Assembly: GCA_902490095.1 (NCBI GenBank)
Contig: CABUCQ010000117.1
Location: 1-6,680 of the forward strand
Source of the DNA: an uncultured Collinsella sp.
GTDB taxonomy: Bacteria > Actinomycetota > Coriobacteriia > Coriobacteriales > Coriobacteriaceae
DNA length: 6,680 bases
Reading direction: 5' to 3'
The notes beneath the pieces are model-generated. The model searched no databases. It had not been told where the DNA came from and was given only the letters and a program-made list of their open reading frames with translations. The first letter of the stretch is position 1. Each line of letters opens with the position of its first letter. The translations under genes and the position numbers were made by a program. Positions 1 to 5,209 of the stretch are shown one piece after another.

Positions 1-46
1 GGTTATCAGTGGTCGGGCCCGCGACCGGTGGGACATGTACCCCCAA
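1..46. other. Window edge, non-coding tail after the DUF47 gene
   Basis: No coding region is supported here. A short imperfect dyad, GGTCG (11-15) with CGACC (22-26), lies about 20 bases past the stop of the DUF47 gene. It could be part of a terminator for the minus-strand phosphate unit, but no T-run is visible on the minus-strand side before the window ends, so I do not call it one. Confidence 0.3.
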
Positions 47-670
47 TTAACTGTTCTTCATGACAATCGAATCCACAACATCGGCCACATTCTCGCAGCA
101 GTCGGCGCAGTACTCCAGGAAGGCGTAGACGTCACGCCAAGCGATGACCTCGAGCGGATCCTTGCCGTTAACGTGCAGGTTGCGCATGGCGTTGATGTAG
201 AGCTCGTCGGCCTCGGACTCGATGGTGTTGATCTGGATGACCAGCTCGCGCAGCGTTTTGGACTTGCGGTAGTTGGGAAGCTCGACCATCAGGTCTTTCA
301 TGGCGCGGCAGGCGTCAGTCACCTTGTGGGCGATGACGATGGCGTCGGGATGGATGCCCTGAATGTTGGTGAAGTAGACGCGCTGCACGACGCCCTCGAT
401 GCGGTCGAGTACGGTGTCGAGTGAGCAGCTCATCAGATCCAGATCCTCGCGCTCGAGCGGGGTGATAAAGGCGGTGAGCAAGGCGTCTTCGAGCTCATGG
501 TGCTTCTTGTCTGCCGCATGCTCAATCGCATGCATCTTATCGAGCATGTCGTGGATCTGCGCGGGGTCAAAGTTCTCAAAAATCTTGGTGAGCAGCTCGG
601 CTGCCTGAACGGCGAGGTCGGCGCAGGCAACGTAGTTATCAAAGTAGAACGAATCGGGTTTCTTTGCCAT
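47..670 (-). CDS. DUF47 / PhoU-like Pit accessory protein
   Basis: A 207-aa soluble, mostly helical protein of the DUF47 (PhoU-like) family, full length for the family (about 200-215 aa). Family features seen: the helix around IEHAADKKHHEL (49-60), the segment TAFITPLEREDLDLM (66-80) with acidic residues expected to bind metal, IESEADELY (150-158), and a C-terminal helix W178-RDVYAFLEYCADCCENVAD rich in acidic residues and cysteines. DUF47 proteins are routinely encoded next to Pit permeases and are thought to regulate them in the cytoplasm. The minus-strand ATG at 670 is preceded by GAAAGGAC (677-684), about 8 bases away, which supports this start. It lies 67 bases downstream of pit with no evident terminator between, so co-transcription is likely. 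A direct biochemical role is not established for most members. Family assignment is secure; the regulatory role is inferred from context. Confidence 0.93.
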   Translation of the reverse strand: MAKKPDSFYFDNYVACADLAVQAAELLTKIFENFDPAQIHDMLDKMHAIEHAADKKHHELEDALLTAFITPLEREDLDLMSCSLDTVLDRIEGVVQRVYFTNIQGIHPDAIVIAHKVTDACRAMKDLMVELPNYRKSKTLRELVIQINTIESEADELYINAMRNLHVNGKDPLEVIAWRDVYAFLEYCADCCENVADVVDSIVMKNS

Positions 671-737
671 GGGTGGGTCCTTTCGAGGCGAAGACGGGTG
701 GGCGAAGTGTTGCGGTCCGGATGGACGCTCGGTTTGA

Positions 738-1787
738 TTAGAGGAACATCATGAACAGCTTGGCCATGACAAAGCTGATGAGTCCGCAGGCAGGGAAGGT
801 GAAGAACCAGGTGAACATCATGTCCTTGACGACGCCGAAGTTGATGGCCGAGAGGCGCTTGACGGCACCGACGCCCATGATGGCGCAGGTCTTGATGTGT
901 GTGGAGGACACGGGGATGCCGGTAAGGGTGGCAAGCAGCAGGTTCGCGGCGCCCGCCAGGTCGGCGGAGAAGCCCTGGTACTTTTCGAGCTTGACCATGC
1001 TCTGGCCGACGGACTTGATGATGCGCTCGCCGCCCACGCTGGTGCCGATGCCCATAGTGGCCGAGCACAGCAGCATAATCCAGATGGGGATGCCTGCATC
1101 GCCGACGCTCGTCTGGCCGCTGGCAAAGGCCACGCCTAAAAAGAGCACGCCGATGAACTTCTGTCCATCCTGCGCGCCGTGCATAAAGCTCATGGCCGCG
1201 GCGCTCGCGATCTGAGCGTATTTAAAGAAGACATTGGCACGTCGCCTGTTGGCGGCGGCGAAAAGAATCGAGACGAGCTTGCACAGGACCCAGCCCATGA
1301 CAAAGCCCAGGCCGATGGAGAGCGCCAGGCCGTAGATGACCTTCATCCACTCGTGGACGTTGACGCTGCTCGCACCGCCGAGGGCGATGGCGGCACCGGT
1401 CAGGCCGGCGATAAGGCTGTGGCTTTGCGAGGTGGGGATGCCAAAACGCGATGCTGTGGCGCCGTAGACGACGATGGAGAACAGCGCCGCGCATAGGCAG
1501 GCGAGCGCCATGGTGCTGTTTCCGCCAAAGTCGACGATATGTGAGATGGTGTTGGCGACGCTCGCGTTAAAGTGCGTCATGATGAGCACGCCGAGGAAGT
1601 TGAATGCGGCGCTCATGAGAATGGCGGCGCGGGCGGGCATGCAACGCGTAGTGACGCAGGTCGCGATGGCGTTGGGCGCGTCGGTCCATCCATTGACGAA
1701 GATGGCGCCCAACGCGAGGATCACGGTGACGGCAAGGACTGGGTTCGACACAATTTGGCCGAGGAAGGTTGAGAACGTTACGTCCAT
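738..1787 (-). CDS. pit: Inorganic phosphate transporter, Pit (PiT/PHO4) family
   Basis: A 349-aa integral membrane protein that imports phosphate, probably as a metal-phosphate complex with proton symport as in bacterial Pit proteins. The two inverted repeats typical of the family are visible. The first has NGWTDAPNAIA (32-42) and GIPTSQSHSLIAGLTGAA (116-133). The second has FMHGAQDGQKFIGV (201-214) and GIPVSSTHIKT (290-300). Between and around these run about ten hydrophobic segments (e.g. 16-33, 54-72, 93-112, 125-140, 153-177, 209-224, 233-248, 320-348), with a short basic loop at NRRRANVFFKY (180-190). The length matches the short bacterial/archaeal Pit class. The start at ATG 1787 gives the expected N-terminus leading into the first helix, but its own Shine-Dalgarno is weak (GAGAAAG). 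A much stronger one lies further upstream, before a tiny ORF. The DUF47 gene follows immediately, and phosphate-responsive control is plausible. Substrate specificity within the family is inferred. Confidence 0.95.
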   Translation of the reverse strand: MDVTFSTFLGQIVSNPVLAVTVILALGAIFVNGWTDAPNAIATCVTTRCMPARAAILMSAAFNFLGVLIMTHFNASVANTISHIVDFGGNSTMALACLCAALFSIVVYGATASRFGIPTSQSHSLIAGLTGAAIALGGASSVNVHEWMKVIYGLALSIGLGFVMGWVLCKLVSILFAAANRRRANVFFKYAQIASAAAMSFMHGAQDGQKFIGVLFLGVAFASGQTSVGDAGIPIWIMLLCSATMGIGTSVGGERIIKSVGQSMVKLEKYQGFSADLAGAANLLLATLTGIPVSSTHIKTCAIMGVGAVKRLSAINFGVVKDMMFTWFFTFPACGLISFVMAKLFMMFL

Positions 1788-1804
1788 ATATGGGCTTTCT
1801 CGAA

Positions 1805-1827
1805 GTTTACAGACACGTTACAAAAAC
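1805..1827. promoter_or_regulatory. Candidate Pho-box-like direct repeat upstream of pit
   Basis: Read on the plus strand, GTTTACA (1805-1811) recurs 11 bases later as CGTTACA (1816-1822), giving two TTTACA/TTACA half-sites with an 11-bp period. PhoP-type response regulators bind 11-bp-period direct repeats: TT(A/C/T)A(C/T)A in Bacillus and GTTCACC-like units in Streptomyces. The placement, 18-38 bases upstream of the phosphate transporter start, fits phosphate control. Only two units are clear, and the match is by eye. Confidence 0.35.
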
Positions 1828-1849
1828 ATGATAAATCGTATCACCTCCT
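1818..1849 (-). promoter_or_regulatory. Strong Shine-Dalgarno with a three-codon ORF in the pit leader
   Basis: On the minus strand, positions 1849-1840 read AGGAGGTGAT, a 10-base match to the 16S anti-Shine-Dalgarno. The next ATG (1829-1827) opens ATG TTT TTG TAA and stops at 1818. This ATG is in frame with pit 14 codons upstream of the annotated start, so only the TAA separates a longer pit from the annotated one. The spacing from AGGAGG to this ATG is 14 bases, longer than optimal. It may be a leader peptide, a ribosome standby site, or chance. Confidence 0.3.
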
Positions 1850-2000
1850 GCGGGTCTCTTTACCGAGTTCTGATGGGAGAAGTGAACTTTTTGGCACTAA
1901 AATTGAATATTAGCCCTGTTGACCGCGGGTGTTCTTTTTGCTAACACGCCATGCGGACACGTGCGATTACTACGACACTCCAAAACCACAGTCTGTTCGC

Positions 2001-2036
2001 TTTACAACATGCAAACATGCGTTCGATAATAGGAGG
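2001..2036 (+). promoter_or_regulatory. Candidate promoter and atypical ribosome binding site of the hypothetical gene
   Basis: TTTACA (2001-2006) and GATAAT (2025-2030) form a sigma70-type -35/-10 pair with an 18-base spacer. Transcription would start near 2037, right at the ATG at 2038, which would give a leaderless or nearly leaderless mRNA, a common arrangement in Actinomycetota. However, AGGAGG also sits at 2031-2036, only one base from the ATG, too close for normal Shine-Dalgarno use. An 8-bp-period direct repeat AACATGC (2006-2012, 2014-2020) fills the spacer and could be an operator. A second, weaker candidate promoter is TTGACC (1919-1924), 17 bases, TAACAC (1942-1947). Confidence 0.4.
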
Positions 2037-2037
2037 C

Positions 2038-2376
2038 ATGGAATATCGACAGACAGACGGCAAAACTCGGCGCGTGCACAAGCAGTATGTGGACGTCGTG
2101 GCCCGCATCCTCGCGGGCGGACAGGTCGTGCCGGTCACCGTCTGCTGGGTCGACGGCCGTTGTTTTACGATCGACGAAATTATCTCGACCACCGGGTTTG
2201 GCCTGATGGTCCACGGCATCCGTACGGCAACATATAAGGTGCGTTTTGGCGGGCACGCGACCGAGTTGTATCTGGAGGACCAGACGCGCGAGCGGGCAGA
2301 CGGCTCGCAGGCACACGTGATGCGTTGGTGGGTCTGGGCCTTTGATCGTACGCTTGAGGGCGAGCGCCGTAGGTAA
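2038..2376 (+). CDS. Small conserved-looking hypothetical protein (112 aa)
   Basis: I do not recognise a named family with certainty. The 112-aa product is soluble, with alternating hydrophobic residues that suggest a small beta-rich fold. It opens with a basic stretch (GKTRRVHKQYVDVVARI, about residues 8-24), then VVPVTVCWVDGRCFTIDEI, then a G/T-rich section ending in YKVRFGGHATELYLED, and finishes with RWWVWAFD and an Arg-rich tail. The pattern 'PVTVCWVDGRCFTIDEI ... YKVR ... LYLE ... RWWV' resembles short proteins of Bacillota and Actinomycetota recalled as 'x-I-x-W-x-DGR-x-Y-x-ID', which are of unknown function. I prefer ATG 2038 because it sits at a promoter-like -10 and AGGAGG. In-frame ATGs at 1951 and 2017 have no ribosome site and would add an unstructured N-terminus. 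The gene is divergent from pit and 79 bases ahead of the BI-1 family gene. Codon use matches its neighbours. Confidence 0.75.
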   Translation: MEYRQTDGKTRRVHKQYVDVVARILAGGQVVPVTVCWVDGRCFTIDEIISTTGFGLMVHGIRTATYKVRFGGHATELYLEDQTRERADGSQAHVMRWWVWAFDRTLEGERRR

Positions 2377-2394
2377 GGACGTACGGCATTCGGG

Positions 2395-2415
2395 TACAAT
2401 GACAGGAATCTTGTC
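2395..2415 (+). promoter_or_regulatory. Candidate -10 element and dyad upstream of the BI-1 family gene
   Basis: GGGTACAAT ends in a TACAAT -10 hexamer (2395-2400). I see no good -35 hexamer 16-18 bases upstream, where the end of the preceding gene lies. Immediately downstream, GACA (2401-2404) and TGTC (2412-2415) form an interrupted dyad at the expected transcript start, a possible operator. A weak GCGC/GCGC hairpin (2423-2437) followed by TTTT sits before the ribosome site. It is too short to call a terminator. Confidence 0.35.
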
Positions 2416-2455
2416 AGCTACTGCGCTGTCGCGGCGCTTTTGAAAGGACGAAATT

Positions 2456-3151
2456 ATGAACGATATTCAGGGCTATCAGAACGGCCCCATCGAAACCGGC
2501 GCAAGCCGTGCCAAGGAGATGTCGCCGCGTGCGTATAATCTTGCCATGTCTGCCCTGATCTTTTTGGGCTTTTGCGCCATGGGCGTCGGTGCTTACTTTA
2601 CGAGCACCATGTCGTTTGCGCGCATGATGATGAGCGGCGCCGCTTTGCCGCTGGTCTTTGGCTCGTTTATTTTGACCATCGTCGGCATGGTCATGATGTC
2701 GGCCGCCGCCAGCAAGCAGTCCGTGGGCCTGTCCCTTGTGGGCTACGTAATCTTTGCGAGTACCTTTGGCCTGACGGCGTCGTTTGGCCTTGCCAACTAT
2801 GACCTGCCCACCATCAACACCGCTTTTATCGCCACGGCCGCCATCACCTTTGTCTTTGGCGCGCTTGGCGTGACCTTCCCCAAGTTTTTCCAGCGTGTGT
2901 ATGGCATCGGTTTTGGCATTCTGCTCGCCACTATTCTGGTTGAGATCGTGCTGATGTTCATGGGCGTCTCGCAGACCATCACCGATCTGATCGTAATCGT
3001 GGTGTTCGCTGGCTTTATTGGCTACGACACCTATGTTGCCACGACGGTGCCGCCTACGCTGCCCAACGCCGTGCTCATGGCGTCCAATCTGTTCGTGGAC
3101 ATTATCAACGTGTTCCTGCGCATCCTGAACATCCTTGGCCGTCGCGACTAG
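2456..3151 (+). CDS. Bax inhibitor-1 (BI-1/YetJ/YccA) family membrane protein
   Basis: A 231-aa inner-membrane protein with about seven hydrophobic segments (roughly residues 28-50, 61-82, 89-111, 122-141, 147-169, 173-190 and a semi-hydrophobic 205-226), the family topology and usual length. The strongest signature is at the C-terminal end: GYDT (189-192) and ASNLFVDIINVFLRILNILGRR (209-230). In Bacillus YetJ, a pH-sensitive calcium leak channel, two conserved aspartates 24 residues apart (Asp171, Asp195) form the gate sensor. Here D191 and D215 have the same spacing. The first ~25 residues are polar and probably cytoplasmic. The ATG at 2456 is preceded by AAAGGACG (2443-2450). The gene ends at a strong terminator and looks monocistronic. 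Family membership is secure; calcium-leak activity is inferred from YetJ. In bacteria these proteins are also linked to membrane protein quality control (YccA with FtsH). Confidence 0.9.
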   Translation: MNDIQGYQNGPIETGASRAKEMSPRAYNLAMSALIFLGFCAMGVGAYFTSTMSFARMMMSGAALPLVFGSFILTIVGMVMMSAAASKQSVGLSLVGYVIFASTFGLTASFGLANYDLPTINTAFIATAAITFVFGALGVTFPKFFQRVYGIGFGILLATILVEIVLMFMGVSQTITDLIVIVVFAGFIGYDTYVATTVPPTLPNAVLMASNLFVDIINVFLRILNILGRRD

Positions 3152-3194
3152 TGGCGAATTGCGGCGGTGCTTGCCGTGCGTGTAAATCGATGCG

Positions 3195-3223
3195 AAAGGC
3201 GGTCCTTCGGGGCCGTCTTTTTT
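3195..3223 (+). terminator. Intrinsic terminator after the BI-1 family gene
   Basis: GGCGGTCC (3198-3205) pairs with GGGCCGTC (3210-3217) over 8 bp including two G-U pairs, closed by a stable TTCG tetraloop (3206-3209) and followed by six T's (3218-3223). AAA at 3195-3197 can extend the stem into the T-run. It is 46 bases past the BI-1 stop and separates it from the PARG-like gene. Confidence 0.9.
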
Positions 3224-3288
3224 GTACTCGGCGGGGTATCATGGATGGGAAAAGCCGATAGCGGCAGCGACAGGAAAGGTGACCACTT

Positions 3289-4410
3289 ATGGCAGACGTC
3301 GACAACAGGAACCGTAACCGCAGGTCCAACCGAGCGGGTCAGCCCAATCCCAAGCGCGAGGCCCGTGCCAAGGCCGCCGAGCGTCACGTGGCAACTGTGT
3401 CCGAAGCGTGCGCCAAGGATATCGAGCGTTCGCTTGCCGGCGTGTGCGAGTTCGATGGTATGCCTGCCGGTTTTGTCGCGGCGATGAAGGCCAAGGTTCA
3501 GAGTGCTGTGGCCGCCGAAGAACAGGTTGCCGAGGACGTCGAGGGCGCGGAGGCTGCCGAGACCGAGACGGCGCCCGAGACCGAGGCAGCGCCTGAGCCT
3601 GCCGAGGAAATCGCCGAAGCTGAGTCCGCGCCTGCTGAGGAGCCCGCTCCGGTTCTGCCTGAGGTCACCGTGCTCGATGCCTCCGCCACGCAGGCCATCC
3701 TGGACAACGGTCGTGGCTATGCGCAGTTCTGCGACATGGCCGTGCTCGCCTTTGCCTCGTTCACCAACCCGGGCGGTGGCTATATTCAGGGTTATCTGGG
3801 CCAGGAGGCCACACTGTGCGCCGATTCGTATCTGTACAACGTTCTCGATAAGCAGCGCAAATGGTACGGCGAGAACCGTCGCCGCAACATCAACTGCGAG
3901 CTTTACCGCAACCGTGCGCTGGTGGTGCCTGCGGTGCGCTTCGACCGCAACCACGTGCATGCATACGCCGACGTGATCGTGGCCGCCGCGCCCAACGTTA
4001 AGCGCGCCCGCCAGGAGTATCGCGTGAGCGACGATGCTCTGCTGGACGCCCTGCGCGACCGCATTCGCTTTGTGCTTGCCATCTGCGACGAGCTAGGTCG
4101 CGAGAAGCTCGTGCTGGGCGCTTGGGGCTGCGACAACAACGGCTTTGACGCAGAGGCCGTGGCCGAGCTCTTCCGCAAGGAGCTCGCGTCGGGCGACTTT
4201 AAGGTCAAGCAAGTCTTCTTTGCCGTGCCTTCTACGCGCTGGGATGAGGATTTTGCCAAGTTCGAGCACGTGCTGGCAAACTTCCCCGAGCGCAACGAGG
4301 AGTCCTATGCCCAGGTTGCCGCTCGCGCTGCGGCAGCTCGCGCCGCCGAGCAGACCCAGGCTGCTACCGAGGATGATGAGGACGAGGACGATTGGCGCAA
4401 GTACCTGTAA
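3289..4410 (+). CDS. TIGR02452 / microbial PARG-like protein with altered catalytic motif
   Basis: A 373-aa cytoplasmic protein whose core (about 125-315) matches the microbial-type poly(ADP-ribose) glycohydrolase / TIGR02452 family, a macrodomain fold. Seen: AVLAFASFTNPGGGYIQGYLGQEATLC (151-177), followed by the typical D-S-x-LY (179-183), YADVIVAAAPN (226-236), LVLGAWGC (274-281) and VAELFRKEL (291-299). True enzymes carry GGG-x(6-8)-QEE, the second Glu being catalytic; here it is G162-G163-G164, seven residues, then Q172-E173-A174. The post-GAWGC segment is DNNGFDAEAV rather than the usual G-x-F-x-N-D-P-like text. An N-terminal helical part (30-75) matches the family's N-terminal subdomain, then an Ala/Glu/Pro-rich insertion (about 77-123) follows before the core. 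The N-terminus is Arg/Asn-rich and the C-terminus acidic (EDDEDEDD, 361-368). The start ATG 3289 has AGGAAAGG (3272-3279) about nine bases ahead. Terminators lie on both sides, so it is probably monocistronic. It may be a catalytically impaired ADP-ribose binder; activity cannot be settled from sequence. Confidence 0.85.
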   Translation: MADVDNRNRNRRSNRAGQPNPKREARAKAAERHVATVSEACAKDIERSLAGVCEFDGMPAGFVAAMKAKVQSAVAAEEQVAEDVEGAEAAETETAPETEAAPEPAEEIAEAESAPAEEPAPVLPEVTVLDASATQAILDNGRGYAQFCDMAVLAFASFTNPGGGYIQGYLGQEATLCADSYLYNVLDKQRKWYGENRRRNINCELYRNRALVVPAVRFDRNHVHAYADVIVAAAPNVKRARQEYRVSDDALLDALRDRIRFVLAICDELGREKLVLGAWGCDNNGFDAEAVAELFRKELASGDFKVKQVFFAVPSTRWDEDFAKFEHVLANFPERNEESYAQVAARAAAARAAEQTQAATEDDEDEDDWRKYL

Positions 4411-4435
4411 TCGGTACGTGCTGACAGATAGGTCG

Positions 4436-4469
4436 AGCCGGCGGGAGAGGCTGCTTCCGTCGGCTTTTT
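4436..4469 (+). terminator. Intrinsic terminator after the PARG-like gene
   Basis: AGCCGGCGGGA (4436-4446) pairs with TTCCGTCGGCT (4455-4465) over 11 bp with two G-U pairs and an 8-base loop. Five T's (4465-4469) follow, the first also closing the stem. It lies 25 bases past the PARG-like stop and just ahead of the SGNH gene's ribosome site, so the SGNH gene either has a promoter inside this short gap or the preceding coding end, or depends on read-through. Confidence 0.85.
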
Positions 4470-4488
4470 ACTGAGCGAGGGGCTTACG

Positions 4489-5148
4489 ATGAAAAACGTT
4501 CTATGCTTTGGCGACAGCAACACCTATGGTTACGATCCGGCGGGCATGCGCGACGGCACCGCGGTGCGCTATGCGCAGGATGCGCGCTGGTGCGGCGTGG
4601 CCCAACGTGACTTAGGCGAGGGCTGGCATGTAATTGAAGAAGGCCTCAACGGCCGCACGACGGTACGCGACGACATGTGCCATTTGGACACCAATCTTAA
4701 CGGCATCCGCGCGCTGCCGATGCTACTCGAGGCCCATAAGCCGCTGGATGCGATCGTTATTATGCTGGGAACTAACGATTGCAAGACGGTCTTTGGTGTG
4801 ACGGCCTCCGATATTGCCCGTGGCACTATGGCGCTGATTCGCGCGGTGCGTGCGTTTCCCTGGACCAATGCCGCACCCTGCCCGCGTATTCTGCTGATGG
4901 CACCTATCAAGATCAAGCCGCAAATCGCCGATGTATATATGACCGATTTTGACGAGCGTTCTGTCGAGGCCTCGGAGCATTTTGGTGAGTACTACGCACA
5001 TGTGGCTGAGCAGTTTGGCTGCGACTTTTTGAATGCCGCCGACTTTGCCGAGCCGGGCGATATCGACTATCTGCATATGATGCCCGAAAGCCACGAGAGC
5101 CTGGGTCACGCCGTGGCAGCCAAGCTCCAAGAGATGCTCGGTGAGTAG
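4489..5148 (+). CDS. SGNH/GDSL hydrolase, MsAcT-like arylesterase/acyltransferase
   Basis: A 219-aa single-domain SGNH hydrolase with no signal peptide, so probably cytoplasmic. Block I is LCFGDSNTYGY (5-15) with nucleophile S10; the oxyanion region is EEGLNGRTT (50-58); block III is IMLGTND (91-97) with N96; block V is D193-Y-L-H196. The catalytic triad would be S10/D193/H196. Length, motif wording (RWCGV, VIEEGL, RTT, IMLGTND) and triad spacing match Mycobacterium smegmatis MsAcT (triad Ser11/Asp192/His195 as I recall it), an octameric esterase that also transfers acyl groups in water. The physiological substrate of this group is unknown, so an ester or acyl-CoA hydrolase role is the safe call. 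ATG 4489 is preceded by GAGGGG (4477-4482) six bases away. The gene converges on thiD and ends at a long hairpin. Confidence 0.92.
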   Translation: MKNVLCFGDSNTYGYDPAGMRDGTAVRYAQDARWCGVAQRDLGEGWHVIEEGLNGRTTVRDDMCHLDTNLNGIRALPMLLEAHKPLDAIVIMLGTNDCKTVFGVTASDIARGTMALIRAVRAFPWTNAAPCPRILLMAPIKIKPQIADVYMTDFDERSVEASEHFGEYYAHVAEQFGCDFLNAADFAEPGDIDYLHMMPESHESLGHAVAAKLQEMLGE

Positions 5149-5154
5149 TGCGAT

Positions 5155-5200
5155 CCCAAGCCGCCGCAAAGGTGTCTGTCCCCTTTGCGGTGGTTTTGGG
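5155..5200 (+). terminator. Long intrinsic terminator between convergent SGNH and thiD genes
   Basis: CCGCCGCAAAGG (5161-5172) pairs with CCTTTGCGGTGG (5182-5193), 12 bp with one G-U pair, around a 9-base loop (5173-5181), followed by TTTT (5194-5197). An outer CCCAA (5155-5159) can pair with TTGGG (5196-5200). The T-run is on the plus-strand side, so it chiefly serves the SGNH gene. On the minus strand the hairpin lies just past the thiD stop (5210-5212), but its downstream flank is not T-rich, so bidirectional use is only possible. Confidence 0.85.
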
Positions 5201-5209
5201 CTGTGAATC

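Noticed and set aside
433..1068. Minus-strand frame spanning the pit end and DUF47 start
   Set aside because: Overlaps two secure genes in another frame; composition is His/Arg/Pro-rich as expected for an out-of-frame reading of GC-rich DNA.
1840..1849. ATCACCTCCT on the plus strand, resembling the 3' end of 16S rRNA
   Set aside because: The flanking bases do not match 16S rRNA. It is simply the complement of a full Shine-Dalgarno on the minus strand.
3148..3960. Long minus-strand open frame (270 codons) opposite the PARG-like gene
   Set aside because: It is the shadow of a GC-rich, Ala/Glu-rich coding strand. It has low-complexity G/L/R composition, crosses the terminator at 3195-3223, and shows no domain signature or ribosome site.
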